Shown here piece after piece: positions 43,389-53,442 of a stretch of DNA of 64,000 bases (the first letter of the stretch is position 1; every line of letters starts with the position of its first letter). The notes under the pieces were generated by a model, which saw only the letters and a program-made list of their open reading frames with translations, was not told the DNA's origin and made no database searches. Position numbers and translations under genes: made by a program. The DNA is from an uncultured Pelagibacteraceae bacterium (lineage in GTDB: Bacteria > Pseudomonadota > Alphaproteobacteria > Pelagibacterales > Pelagibacteraceae): NCBI GenBank assembly GCA_902554035.1, contig CACDMX010000002.1, forward strand, positions 109,234-173,233. Direction: 5' to 3'.

Positions 43389-43819
43389 TGATATTAAAAT
43401 TTTTAATTAGTATGTTTTTATATTTTATATTTGTAGGTTTTTCTCTCTCTAATGAAAATTATTATTTTGAAGCAAAAAAAAAATTTAATGAAAATGATAT
43501 GGAAAAATCAAAATTTTTATTTCAAAAAAATATTGTTTTTAATCCAAAAGACTCAAAATCTTATCTTTATTTAGCAAAAATATTTAATATTCAAGAAAAT
43601 GAAAAAGAAGAGGAAAAAAATTTAAACACTACTTTAATTTTAGATCCTAAAAATGAGGAAGCAATGTACATGTTAATCAAAATTAAACTTAAAAAATCAA
43701 ATTATTCAGAAGTTGAAGAACTAAAAGAAAAGTTTGTAATTATTTGTAATGATCTTTGTGAAAAAACAAATGAAATTGATAACATATTAAAAAATATTGA
43801 ACCAAAAAATGATTCTTAA
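43388..43819 (+). CDS. small exported TPR-like protein
   Basis: N-terminal hydrophobic segment, then TPR-like helices ([27 protein letters not shown]-type pattern). Confidence 0.6.
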   Translation: MILKFLISMFLYFIFVGFSLSNENYYFEAKKKFNENDMEKSKFLFQKNIVFNPKDSKSYLYLAKIFNIQENEKEEEKNLNTTLILDPKNEEAMYMLIKIKLKKSNYSEVEELKEKFVIICNDLCEKTNEIDNILKNIEPKNDS

Positions 43820-45371
43820 CAATAATTTTGATAGAATTTTAATTATTGATTTTGGTTCACAATTTACACAGTTGATAGCAAGACGGATTAGAGAACTAGG
43901 TGTATATTCAGAAATAATAAGTCATAAGAAATTATCTTCTAAATTCGATAAAAAAAAAATAAAAGGTATAATTTTATCAGGTGGACCTTTAAATGTTTAT
44001 CAGTCTCGAAAAGTAAAATTTAATAAAGACATATTAGAATGTAATCTTCCAATATTAGGAATTTGTTTTGGTCATCAAGTTATTTCAAAAGAGTTGGGTG
44101 GAAAAGTTAAAAAAGCAAAACAAAGAGAATTTGGTTTAGCTAAACTTAAGAGACTAGGGAAAAGTAAACTTACAAATAATTTTTTTGATAAAAATGGATC
44201 AAATCGTGTATGGATGAGCCATGCAGATGAGGTGACTAAGTTGGCAAAAGGATTTAAGGTAATCGCAAAAACTGAAACATCGCAATTCTCTATTGTTGAA
44301 AACTTTTCAAAAAAAATTTACGGAATTCAATTTCATCCTGAGGTAACCCACACTGAGAAAGGCGGGATAATTTTAAAAAATTTTATTTTTTCAATTTGCA
44401 ATATTAAAAGAAATTGGTCTTCAAAAAATCAAAAAGAATTAATAATAAAAGAAATAAAGAAAAATGTTGAGAAATCAAAAGTTATCTGTGCTTTATCTGG
44501 TGGAGTTGATAGCAGTGTTGTTGCCAAATTAATCCATAATGCAATTGGAAAGCAATTAACATGTATTTTTGTTAATACAGGCTTGCTAAGAAAAAATGAG
44601 GAAATTCAAGTTGTTAAAACATTTAAAAATAAATTTAAAATAAATCTAATTTATGTAGATGCTAAAAGATTATTTTTTAATAAACTTAAAAACATTAGTG
44701 ATCCTGAAAAGAAAAGAAAAATTATTGGAAATTTGTTTATTAAAATCTTCGAAAAATACGCAAAAAAAATAAAAAATGTAAAGTTTTTAGCCCAAGGAAC
44801 TCTTTATCCAGACTTAATTGAAAGCAAATCGGTAACTGGAAGCCAAACATCAAAAATAAAGTCTCATCATAATGTTGGTGGATTGCCAAAAAAAATGAAA
44901 CTTAAATTAATTGAGCCTTTAAGACTTCTATTTAAAGATGAAGTAAGAAAACTAGGGTTAGAACTGAAATTATCAAAAGAAATTGTTCTAAGACACCCAT
45001 TTCCTGGCCCAGGTTTAGCAATAAGAATACCTGGAAAAATAACAGAAAATAAAATCAAAATTTTAAAACACGCAGACGATATTTTTACAAAATCTTTAGT
45101 AGAGCATAATTTGTATAACAAAATTTGGCAGGCCTATGCAGCATTACTTCCGGTAAAAACTGTTGGTGTTATGGGCGATAATAGAACTTATGAATATATA
45201 TGTTTGCTTAGGGCAATTACTTCTGAAGATGGTATGACTGCAGATTTCTTTAGTTTTTCTAAAGAGTTTATGCAGCTTGTTTCAAATAAAATAATAAATA
45301 ATATAAAAGGTATTAATAGAGTAGTTTACGATGTAACATCAAAACCACCAAGTACCATTGAGCTTGAATGA
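43809..45371 (+). CDS. guaA: GMP synthase (glutamine-hydrolysing)
   Basis: [65 protein letters not shown] 43809 preferred over TTG 43797. Confidence 0.97.
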   Translation: MILNNNFDRILIIDFGSQFTQLIARRIRELGVYSEIISHKKLSSKFDKKKIKGIILSGGPLNVYQSRKVKFNKDILECNLPILGICFGHQVISKELGGKVKKAKQREFGLAKLKRLGKSKLTNNFFDKNGSNRVWMSHADEVTKLAKGFKVIAKTETSQFSIVENFSKKIYGIQFHPEVTHTEKGGIILKNFIFSICNIKRNWSSKNQKELIIKEIKKNVEKSKVICALSGGVDSSVVAKLIHNAIGKQLTCIFVNTGLLRKNEEIQVVKTFKNKFKINLIYVDAKRLFFNKLKNISDPEKKRKIIGNLFIKIFEKYAKKIKNVKFLAQGTLYPDLIESKSVTGSQTSKIKSHHNVGGLPKKMKLKLIEPLRLLFKDEVRKLGLELKLSKEIVLRHPFPGPGLAIRIPGKITENKIKILKHADDIFTKSLVEHNLYNKIWQAYAALLPVKTVGVMGDNRTYEYICLLRAITSEDGMTADFFSFSKEFMQLVSNKIINNIKGINRVVYDVTSKPPSTIELE

Positions 45372-46141
45372 AAAAGATTAAAAGAATAATTAATAAAAAA
45401 AATAAATCGAAAATAGTTTGTCTTACGGCTTATTCAAAAAATATAGCTGAAGAAGTGGATAAGTTCGTTGATATTGTTCTGGTTGGAGATTCTTTAGGTT
45501 CAGTATTATATAATTATTCTACTACTAGAAAAGTTACTCTGACTGAAATGATAAATCATTCTAAAAGCGCAAGACTTGGAGTAAAAAAAAGTCTGATGGT
45601 TGTCGATATGCCATTTAACACATATGCGACTAAGAAATCTGCTTTAAAAAATGCGAAAAAGATAATTAAAGAAACAAAGTGCGACGCAGTTAAGTTAGAA
45701 GGTGGAAAAAAAATCATAAACCAAATCAAGCTATTAATCAAAAATAAAATTCCTGTAATGGGACACCTTGGCTTGTTACCTCAGTCTGCCAAAGGTAAAT
45801 TCAAATCAAAGGGAAATAATACAAAAGAAATTAATCAATTAATTGATGATGCATTCTTGCTTCAGAAAAATGGAGTTTTTGCAATTGTACTTGAGTGTAT
45901 CAAAACACCAATAGCCAAAAAAATCACAAGGAATTTAAATATACCAACAATTGGAATTGGATCATCCGTTCATTGTGATGGTCAAGTTCTTGTTACCGAT
46001 GATTTAATTGGTTTAAATCAGACAAATATTAAATTCGTTAAAAAATTTTTAAATGTTAAAAAATACATCAATACAGGATTAAGAAAATTTGCTTCAGAGG
46101 TAAGGTCTAAGAAATATCCAACCAAAAAATACTCTTATTAG
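45368..46141 (+). CDS. panB: 3-methyl-2-oxobutanoate hydroxymethyltransferase
   Basis: [63 protein letters not shown]. Confidence 0.94.
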   Translation: MKKIKRIINKKNKSKIVCLTAYSKNIAEEVDKFVDIVLVGDSLGSVLYNYSTTRKVTLTEMINHSKSARLGVKKSLMVVDMPFNTYATKKSALKNAKKIIKETKCDAVKLEGGKKIINQIKLLIKNKIPVMGHLGLLPQSAKGKFKSKGNNTKEINQLIDDAFLLQKNGVFAIVLECIKTPIAKKITRNLNIPTIGIGSSVHCDGQVLVTDDLIGLNQTNIKFVKKFLNVKKYINTGLRKFASEVRSKKYPTKKYSY

Positions 46142-46749
46142 AAATATTTTTTGAATTGCTCGTTAATCGATAAAATATCTAAGTCTACGAGTCCTCCAAT
46201 TACTAATTGCAGTGCAACTAATAGAATAAAACCTAAACCAACATAAGCAATCCATAAATGTTTTTGAATGTAACTTGCAAGATATGTAGCCATTGCTCCA
46301 GTTAGAATTACCGAAAGGACCAATCCAAAAATCATAAAGCCAAAATTGCCTTTAGCAGCCCCAACAACACCTATTACATTGTCAAAACTAATTGTGATAT
46401 CTGCGAATAAAACCTTATAAACACTTTGAATATATGACGGCTCTTTTGATTTTTTTGTTGGTGATTTGATTTTTTTTATTTCAAAAAGATCTTTCCTTAA
46501 ATCGTTAACAATCCAGATTAAAAGCAAGCCACCTAAAATTTTGATAAAATAAAATTTGAATAAGTAAGTGGCAAATAATGCAAAAATAACCTTAAATATT
46601 AATGCTCCAGCAACTCCCCATAAAATAATTTGTCTTCTATGTTTTGGGGCAAAATTTGCAGCAATCAAACCAATGATGATTGCATTGTCTGCTGCCAAGA
46701 TTATATCGATAAAAATAATCTGAACTAATATGAGTGCTTCTTCTAACAA
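46138..46749 (-). CDS. TerC/Alx family integral membrane protein
   Basis: IDIILAADNAIIIGLIAANF and DITISFDNVIGVVGAAKG paired acidic motifs. Confidence 0.9.
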   Translation of the reverse strand: MLEEALILVQIIFIDIILAADNAIIIGLIAANFAPKHRRQIILWGVAGALIFKVIFALFATYLFKFYFIKILGGLLLIWIVNDLRKDLFEIKKIKSPTKKSKEPSYIQSVYKVLFADITISFDNVIGVVGAAKGNFGFMIFGLVLSVILTGAMATYLASYIQKHLWIAYVGLGFILLVALQLVIGGLVDLDILSINEQFKKYF

Positions 46750-46862
46750 AGTAAGGGCATATTATAAAATATTAAAAATAATTCAATTAAAAGTAGTATT
46801 ATTTTTTTATTGATAATTATTTTAATACATAATGAAATACTCTTAATAAAAATGGAGGACAA

Positions 46863-47834
46863 ATGAAATTCTTAAAATATTTATCAACTATTTTAGTTTC
46901 ATTAATTTTGTCAATTAATCTTGCAATTGCAGAGAAATGGGACATGGCTCTAGCTTATGGAGCTGGGAACTTTCATTCTGCAAATGCAGCTGAATTCGCA
47001 AAAAATGTTACTGAAAAAAGCGGTGGCAAGTTAACAATTATAACTCACCCAGGTGGTTCGTTGTTTAAAGGTGGAGAAATTTTTAGAGCAGTTAGAACAG
47101 GTCAAGCTCAGATTGGTGAGAGATTTATGTCAGCTCTTGGAAAAGAGGATCCACTTTTAGAAGTTGACTCTCAACCATTCTTAGCAACGTCTTATGCTGA
47201 TGCCATGAAGTTATATAAGGCTTCTAAAGATGAAATTGTTAAAGGATTAGACGAGAAAGGCCTAGTGTTTCTTTATGCTGTGCCGTGGCCAGCTCAAGGT
47301 TTATATAGTAAAAAGGAAATTAATTCTGTTGAAGATTTAAAAGGTCTTAAATTTAGAGCTTATAATTCGGCTACGATTAGAATAGCTGAGCTAACAGGAA
47401 TGGCTCCTACAAAAATAGAGGCTGCTGAAATTAGTCAGGCATTTTCTACTGGAGCAGTAGAAAGCATGATCACATCACCAACTACAGGTAAAAATTCTAA
47501 AATTTGGGAAAATGGCGTGAAATATTTCTACGATATTGCAGCTTGGTTTCCAAAAAATATGATAATTGTAAATAAAGATGCTTGGAACAAACTAGATCAG
47601 GCAACTAAAGATCTAGTTATGAAACAAGCAGCTTTGGCTGAAAGAAAAGGTTGGCAATTATCAAAACAAGGAAACGTTGGTGATAAAAAAGCTTTAGCTG
47701 AAGCTGGTATGGTAGTTGGCAAAGTAAATGCACCACTACAAGCTCATTTTGAAAAAGTTGGAGAGACAATGGCTAAGGAATGGTCTCAAAAAGCTGGTTC
47801 AAGAGGAGCTGCAGTTTTATCAAGTTATAAATAA
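46863..47834 (+). CDS. dctP: TRAP transporter substrate-binding protein (DctP family)
   Basis: Signal peptide; LTIITHPGGSLFKGGEIFRAVRTGQAQIGE, LKGLKFRAYNSATIRIAELTGMAPTKIEAAEISQAFSTGAVESM; SD GGAGGA. Confidence 0.94.
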   Translation: MKFLKYLSTILVSLILSINLAIAEKWDMALAYGAGNFHSANAAEFAKNVTEKSGGKLTIITHPGGSLFKGGEIFRAVRTGQAQIGERFMSALGKEDPLLEVDSQPFLATSYADAMKLYKASKDEIVKGLDEKGLVFLYAVPWPAQGLYSKKEINSVEDLKGLKFRAYNSATIRIAELTGMAPTKIEAAEISQAFSTGAVESMITSPTTGKNSKIWENGVKYFYDIAAWFPKNMIIVNKDAWNKLDQATKDLVMKQAALAERKGWQLSKQGNVGDKKALAEAGMVVGKVNAPLQAHFEKVGETMAKEWSQKAGSRGAAVLSSYK

Positions 47835-47848
47835 TTAAAGTCTTAAAA

Positions 47849-47879
47849 TTAAGGCCACTTAAAATTTTAGTGGCCTTAA
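47849..47879 (+). promoter_or_regulatory. stem-loop between TRAP binding-protein and permease genes
   Basis: TTAAGGCCACT-TAAAATTTT-AGTGGCCTTAA, 11-bp stem, no long T tract; 7 nt before next ATG. Confidence 0.75.
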
Positions 47880-47885
47880 ATTATT

Positions 47886-48371
47886 ATGATAAAATCACTA
47901 GACAGAAATTTAAATAAACTTTATAGAATTTCAGGTTATATCGCTGCTTTTTTTTTAATTTTGGTAGCAGTTTTTATACTTATTGGTATCTCATCAAGGA
48001 TATTTGGTTTTTATATAAGAGGTCTAGCAGAATATTCGGGCTATTGCATGGCTGCAGCATCTTTTTTTGCGTTGGCTTACACATTTGTAGAAGGGGGACA
48101 TATAAGGATAACACTTTTTTTAGAAAAGTTATCAGGCTTTAAAAAAAAATTGATTGAAACTTGGTGCTTAAGTATAGCAAGTTTCTTTTCAAGTTACTTA
48201 GCGTTTTACTTTATTAAAATGTTAATTATTTCCTATAAATTTCAAGAACGCAGTGAGGGAGCTGATGAAATTCTTATTTGGATTCCCCAAACTAGTGTAG
48301 CTATTGGGTCAACGATATTTTTTATAAGTGTTTTTCACCAATTTATTTTAACTATTAAAAGAATTAAATGA
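47886..48371 (+). CDS. dctQ: TRAP transporter small permease (DctQ)
   Basis: Four-TM protein between DctP and DctM; LAEYSGYCMAAASFFALAYTFVEGGHIRI. Confidence 0.9.
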   Translation: MIKSLDRNLNKLYRISGYIAAFFLILVAVFILIGISSRIFGFYIRGLAEYSGYCMAAASFFALAYTFVEGGHIRITLFLEKLSGFKKKLIETWCLSIASFFSSYLAFYFIKMLIISYKFQERSEGADEILIWIPQTSVAIGSTIFFISVFHQFILTIKRIK

Positions 48372-49678
48372 CTGAAATACTTTTAACAATTTTCTTTATC
48401 AGTGTTTTATTATTCTTTTTAGGATCTGGAATTTGGGTAGCTTTAAGTATGATAGGGGTATCGGCTATTGGAATGATGTTATTTACATCAAGACCTGTAG
48501 GTGATGCGATGGCCACAACAATATGGGGCACTTCATCTTCTTGGACACTCACAGCATTACCATTATTTGTTTGGATGGGAGAGATTTTATTTAGGACAAA
48601 GCTTTCCGAAAATTTATTTAAGGGATTATCACCCTGGATGCAAAAATTACCTGGTGGTTTAATTCATGTAAATGTTGTTGGATGCGCATTATTTGCAGCA
48701 ATATCAGGCTCTTCAGCTGCAACTGTTGCTACAGTTGGAAAGATGTCTATTCCTGAATTAAGAAAAAGAAATTATCCAGAAAAAATTTTATTAGGAAGTT
48801 TAGCTGGTTCGGGAACATTAGGTTTGCTTATACCGCCATCAATTATATTAATTATTTATGGAGTTGCTGTCCAAGAGTCTATAGCAAAACTGTTTATCGC
48901 TGGAATTATACCCGGGATAATGATTGCGCTGATATTCATGTCTTATGTAATTATTTGGTCGTTAATTAATAAAAAATCTATGCCAAAAATCATGGAAGAG
49001 TTTTCATTTTTAGAAAAAATAAAAAGATCAAAGCAACTTTTGCCAGTAATTCTCTTAATATTAGCTGTTATCGGATCAATATATACCGGAATAGCAACAG
49101 CTACTGAGGCAGCCTCCTTAGGAGTTGTTGGAGCATTAATATTATCTTATTTTCAAAAAAGTTTGACATTCAAAACTTTTAAATCCTCTTTACTTGGAGC
49201 AACCAAAACCTCTTGTATGATCGCATTTATTTTAGCAGGTTCAACATTTTTATCTTTAGCAATGGGATTTACTGGATTACCGAGGAACTTAGCTCTTTGG
49301 ATACAAAATATGGATTTATCTCCTTATCTTTTAATATTTGTTTTAATGATCTTCTATATAATTTTAGGAATGTTTCTCGATGGTATTTCAGCCGTAGTTT
49401 TAACAATGGCAATTATTGAACCAATGATAAGGCAAGCAGGCTTTGATATGATCTGGTTTGGTATTTTTTTAGTAGTAGTTGTTGAGATGGCTCAAATCAC
49501 TCCACCTGTTGGGTTTAATTTATTTGTCTTACAAGGTATGGCTAACAAAGATATGGGATATATTGCGCGGAGTGCCTTTCCATTATTTCTATTAATGGTT
49601 TTGGCCGTAATTATAATTATATTATTTCCAGAGATTGCGTTGTGGTTGCCTCAACAAATGGTACAAAATATTAATTAA
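48368..49678 (+). CDS. dctM: TRAP transporter large permease (DctM)
   Basis: GGLIHVNVVGCALFAAISGSSAATVATVGKMSIPELRKRNYP, LGLLIPPSIILIIYG, ITPPVGFNLFVLQGM. Confidence 0.96.
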   Translation: MTEILLTIFFISVLLFFLGSGIWVALSMIGVSAIGMMLFTSRPVGDAMATTIWGTSSSWTLTALPLFVWMGEILFRTKLSENLFKGLSPWMQKLPGGLIHVNVVGCALFAAISGSSAATVATVGKMSIPELRKRNYPEKILLGSLAGSGTLGLLIPPSIILIIYGVAVQESIAKLFIAGIIPGIMIALIFMSYVIIWSLINKKSMPKIMEEFSFLEKIKRSKQLLPVILLILAVIGSIYTGIATATEAASLGVVGALILSYFQKSLTFKTFKSSLLGATKTSCMIAFILAGSTFLSLAMGFTGLPRNLALWIQNMDLSPYLLIFVLMIFYIILGMFLDGISAVVLTMAIIEPMIRQAGFDMIWFGIFLVVVVEMAQITPPVGFNLFVLQGMANKDMGYIARSAFPLFLLMVLAVIIIILFPEIALWLPQQMVQNIN

Positions 49679-50157
49679 TATTTAGACTTTTTTGTTCCTT
49701 GAATTACTTCTTTAAGCTCTAAATATTCTTCACAATTACAAACTTCTAAAACTTTTAATCTCTCTTTTGCAAGATCCATCCTGTTAGTTGCAACATAAAG
49801 TTCACCTAAATATTCATTAATTCCTTTATGAGAAGGATCTATTTGTAAACCTTGTAAATAATATTTTTCACCATTTTCAAAATCCCCAAGTTTTCTCGTT
49901 GTGAAGCCAAGATAATTTAGAGTATCAGGCTGATTAGGTTTTTTTTCGTTTTCTTTAATCAGTAATGTTAATGCTTTTTCATATCTTTTATTTGCTTTAT
50001 TTGTCTTTCCTTTTTTTTCATATTTTTTTGCTGACTTAATTAAACCTACTGCTTGATCGTAAAGAGATTTTGAATTCCCACTTGAGCCTCCCGCTGCATA
50101 TAAAGCATTTTGGAAAGAAAAAATTACTATAATTGTTGTAATTACTATTTTTTTCAT
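49675..50157 (-). CDS. exported TPR-repeat protein
   Basis: Signal peptide; LNYLGFTTRKLGDFENGEKYYLQGLQIDPSHKGINEYLGELYVATNR. Confidence 0.8.
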   Translation of the reverse strand: MKKIVITTIIVIFSFQNALYAAGGSSGNSKSLYDQAVGLIKSAKKYEKKGKTNKANKRYEKALTLLIKENEKKPNQPDTLNYLGFTTRKLGDFENGEKYYLQGLQIDPSHKGINEYLGELYVATNRMDLAKERLKVLEVCNCEEYLELKEVIQGTKKSKY

Positions 50158-50158
50158 A

Positions 50159-50932
50159 TTAACAAAATTTTTTCATCATATTTAAAGGTTTTAAAACAAG
50201 TTCATTTTCAATCAGATTTTCTTTAATTGATTTAGCGGTAGCTAATGAACTTTTATTATCACCATGTATACATACCGAGTCTATTTTGCAAGGTATTTGC
50301 TTGCCCGAGTGACAATTTAAAGCTTGGTTAGTAACCATTTTTAAAACATGTTTTTTTGCTTCCTCTGGATCTGTAATTAGTGCGTTTGGTTTAGATCTTG
50401 ATACAAGATTGCCATCATCCTCATAATTTCTGTCTGCAAAAATTTCACATGCTATTTTCATATTAAATTTTTTTGCTGCTAATTCCATTTTTGAACCAGT
50501 TGGGACTAAATAAATCAAATCCTTATTTATTTCGTTAATCACCTTTGCTAAAGTTGTAGCTAACTCAATATCTTCACATGCCATATTATTTAATGCACCA
50601 TGTGGTTTTATGTGAGTCACATTTTCATTATGCTGAAATGCAATTCTTTGTAGAATTTCGTATTGATCAATGATTAATTTTCTTATTTCTTTTTTATTCA
50701 GATTCATTCTCTTTCTTCCAAAATTATCTGGATCATTAAATGAAGGATGAGCTCCTATACTTACTCCATTATTTTTTGATATGTTAATAACTTGATTCAT
50801 TGTTTCTTCATCCCCGGCATGATATCCGCACGCAATATTTGCAGAATTAACTATATTTAATAAATTGGTATCATTCTCAGTCGAATGAAACTTTGATTTT
50901 TCACCCAAATCACAATTGATATTAATTTCCAT
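50159..50932 (-). CDS. pxpA: 5-oxoprolinase subunit A (LamB/YcsF family)
   Basis: INCDLGEKSKFHSTENDTNLLNIVNSANIACGYHAGDEETM, IGAHPSFNDPDNFGRK, ITDPEEA. Confidence 0.95.
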   Translation of the reverse strand: MEININCDLGEKSKFHSTENDTNLLNIVNSANIACGYHAGDEETMNQVINISKNNGVSIGAHPSFNDPDNFGRKRMNLNKKEIRKLIIDQYEILQRIAFQHNENVTHIKPHGALNNMACEDIELATTLAKVINEINKDLIYLVPTGSKMELAAKKFNMKIACEIFADRNYEDDGNLVSRSKPNALITDPEEAKKHVLKMVTNQALNCHSGKQIPCKIDSVCIHGDNKSSLATAKSIKENLIENELVLKPLNMMKKFC

Positions 50933-50959
50933 ACCTTAAAAGCTAGAGTATAACATGAC

Positions 50960-51646
50960 ATGATAAAAAATATATCTAATCTTGGTGACGCATCTGTTTA
51001 TTGTGATTTTGGATCAGAAGTTAATGAAAATATAAATTCTGAGGTAATTAAATATTTTAATTATTTATCAAAGTTAGTTAAAAATAAGAAAATTGAGGGA
51101 ATAACAAACCTTTCACCATCATATAACAAATTAATAATAAGTTTTGATCTAAGTCTTACTTCATTTTCAAATATAAAAAATAGTATAGAAAAAATACAAA
51201 TCGAAAATGAAATAAAACATCAATCAAAAAATATAAAAATACCTGTATGTTGTGAAGACAAATACGGATTAGATTTCGATAGACTTACTAAAAAATTAAA
51301 ATTAAATAAAAAAGAAATTCTTAATTTATATTTCAGCAATGAATATTTTTGTTATATGACAGGGTTTATTGCAGGTATGCCCTTTTTAGGTGATTTGGAA
51401 AAAAATATTAGATGTGATCGACTTGAAACTCCTAGAGTCAAAGTGCCAGAAGGATCAGTTGGTATTACAGAACAATTTGCCAATATTTATACGTTTGAGA
51501 GTCCCGGAGGTTGGAATATTATAGGACAAACACCGAAAAAAATTTTTAATCAAAACGAAACTGAAAATCCAGCATTGATTAAGCCTGGAGATAGAGTGAC
51601 TTTTTACGAAATTACCGAAAAGGAGTTTTTAAACTGGAATGAGTGA
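50960..51646 (+). CDS. pxpB: 5-oxoprolinase subunit B (KipI-like)
   Basis: FCYMTGFIAGMPFLGDL, RLETPRVKVPEGSVGITEQFANIYTFESPGGWNIIGQTP. Confidence 0.94.
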   Translation: MIKNISNLGDASVYCDFGSEVNENINSEVIKYFNYLSKLVKNKKIEGITNLSPSYNKLIISFDLSLTSFSNIKNSIEKIQIENEIKHQSKNIKIPVCCEDKYGLDFDRLTKKLKLNKKEILNLYFSNEYFCYMTGFIAGMPFLGDLEKNIRCDRLETPRVKVPEGSVGITEQFANIYTFESPGGWNIIGQTPKKIFNQNETENPALIKPGDRVTFYEITEKEFLNWNE

Positions 51647-52592
51647 AACTTTTTTTGAAATATTACGTCCTGGTGTAAACACTACCATTCAAGATTATGG
51701 TAGAAAATATTTATATCACATTGGCGTCACTGTAAGTGGAGCTATGGATTTAAGAAACCATAAATTAGCGAATGCTTTAGTTTCAAATAATACTCAAGAA
51801 GCAACGGTTGAGTTTGCTTATCAAGGACCTTTGTTAAAATTAAAAAATGGTAAAATAAATTTTGCAATAACTGGAGATGTATTTTTTAAAATATTAAGAA
51901 AAAACTCAGAAGTTGAAAATGGAAAGTGCTACAAGAACTATGTTTTAGAACAAGAGGATCAGATCGATATAATTTCTACAAAAAATTCTGTTTATGGTTA
52001 TCTAGCAATTGGAGGAGGATTAAAATTAAAAAGTTACTGGGAAAGTTATTCCGTCAATACTAAAGCAAATATTGGACCAAATAATGGAAAAAAATTTTCT
52101 ATGAATGAAAAAATACAGTTAAAGAACTCTAATGAAGTACAAGCGTCAGACAAAAAAATTGATTATAAGAGCGAGCTTAATAACTTTATTCGAGTTATTA
52201 AGGGAACAAACTTCGATTATTTTTCACCAGAATCACAATCTAAATTTTTTAGTGAGGAATATTCTGTCACCAATCTCACTGATAGAATGGGTATGAGATT
52301 AAAGGGTTCAACTTTGGAAAATATAAAAAATACTAATATTAAATCAGAAGGTTTGATTAAAGGTGTAATTCAAGTACCTGCTGATGGTAATCCGATTATT
52401 TTATTAAATGACCATGGTACTATCGGAGGTTATCCTAAAATTGCTGTAGTCATTTCTGCCGACCTAGATAAAGTTTCACAACTTACACCAAATACAAAAA
52501 TAAAATTTAAAGAAGTAAGCCTTGAAGATGCTGAAAATATATTTAAAAGTTATTTATCTGAAACAAATAAATATTTAAATGAAATTAATTAG
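51639..52592 (+). CDS. pxpC: 5-oxoprolinase subunit C (KipA-like)
   Basis: ILRPGVNTTIQDYGRKYLYHIGVTVSGAMDLRNHKLANALVSN, DRMGMRLKG, GVIQVPADGNPIILLNDHGTIGGYPKIAVV. Confidence 0.94.
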   Translation: MSETFFEILRPGVNTTIQDYGRKYLYHIGVTVSGAMDLRNHKLANALVSNNTQEATVEFAYQGPLLKLKNGKINFAITGDVFFKILRKNSEVENGKCYKNYVLEQEDQIDIISTKNSVYGYLAIGGGLKLKSYWESYSVNTKANIGPNNGKKFSMNEKIQLKNSNEVQASDKKIDYKSELNNFIRVIKGTNFDYFSPESQSKFFSEEYSVTNLTDRMGMRLKGSTLENIKNTNIKSEGLIKGVIQVPADGNPIILLNDHGTIGGYPKIAVVISADLDKVSQLTPNTKIKFKEVSLEDAENIFKSYLSETNKYLNEIN

Positions 52593-53442
52593 AAGTCTTC
52601 CTGGACCTGTACTTGTGTTTTTAGGAGCTTTTTCTCTAAGCTTTGGTGGATTAATAATAAAATCTTTTGAAGGCGCAACTCAGTGGCAAATTTTATTTTG
52701 GAGAACTGTATTTTTTTTGTTAGTTATTTCTATTTATTTATTAATTACCTACAAAAAAAGTTTTTTTAAATCATTCTATGACTCAGGCATTCCAGGCTTT
52801 TTTGGTGGATTAATTTTATCTTTTGGTTTTTGTGGATATGTATTTGCTATGTACAATACAACTGTTGCAAATACAAATTTTATAATACAAACCCAAACAA
52901 TTTTCCTTGCAATATTTGGATATTTATTTTTAAAAGAGAAAATTTCAAAAGTAACCTTAACATCAATTATTTTAGCCATATCTGGAATTATATTAATGGT
53001 TGGAAATACACTATCGCCAGGACAAATGTTTGGGAATATAGCTGCCTTCTCTATGCCGATTTCTTTTGCTGTTCTAATACTTGTAGTAAGAAAATATCCA
53101 AATGTTGATATGGTACCTTCTCAATTTATTGCAGGTATATTTGCATTAATAATTGGCTATCTGATGTCCGGAAAGATTAATATATCTTATCACGATATTT
53201 TTTTAGGATTTCTTGCAGGTTTTTTTCAGCTTGGTTTTGGATTTATTTTCATAACAATAGGAGCTCAAAGAACGCCTTCAGCAATGGTTGGAATTATAAT
53301 GTTAACAGAAGCTGTTTTTGGACCTTTGTGGGCCTGGTTATTTATCTACGAACAGCCACCGAACGTAGTTTTATTAGGAGGGACAATTGTAATAATTGCA
53401 GTATTAATGCAATTTTTGCATCAATATAAACTGAGCAAATGA
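52579..53442 (+). CDS. EamA/DMT superfamily transporter
   Basis: Ten-TM pattern; QWQILFWRTVFFLL, FLFLKEKISKVTLTSIILAISGIILMVG. Confidence 0.9.
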   Translation: MKLIRSLPGPVLVFLGAFSLSFGGLIIKSFEGATQWQILFWRTVFFLLVISIYLLITYKKSFFKSFYDSGIPGFFGGLILSFGFCGYVFAMYNTTVANTNFIIQTQTIFLAIFGYLFLKEKISKVTLTSIILAISGIILMVGNTLSPGQMFGNIAAFSMPISFAVLILVVRKYPNVDMVPSQFIAGIFALIIGYLMSGKINISYHDIFLGFLAGFFQLGFGFIFITIGAQRTPSAMVGIIMLTEAVFGPLWAWLFIYEQPPNVVLLGGTIVIIAVLMQFLHQYKLSK

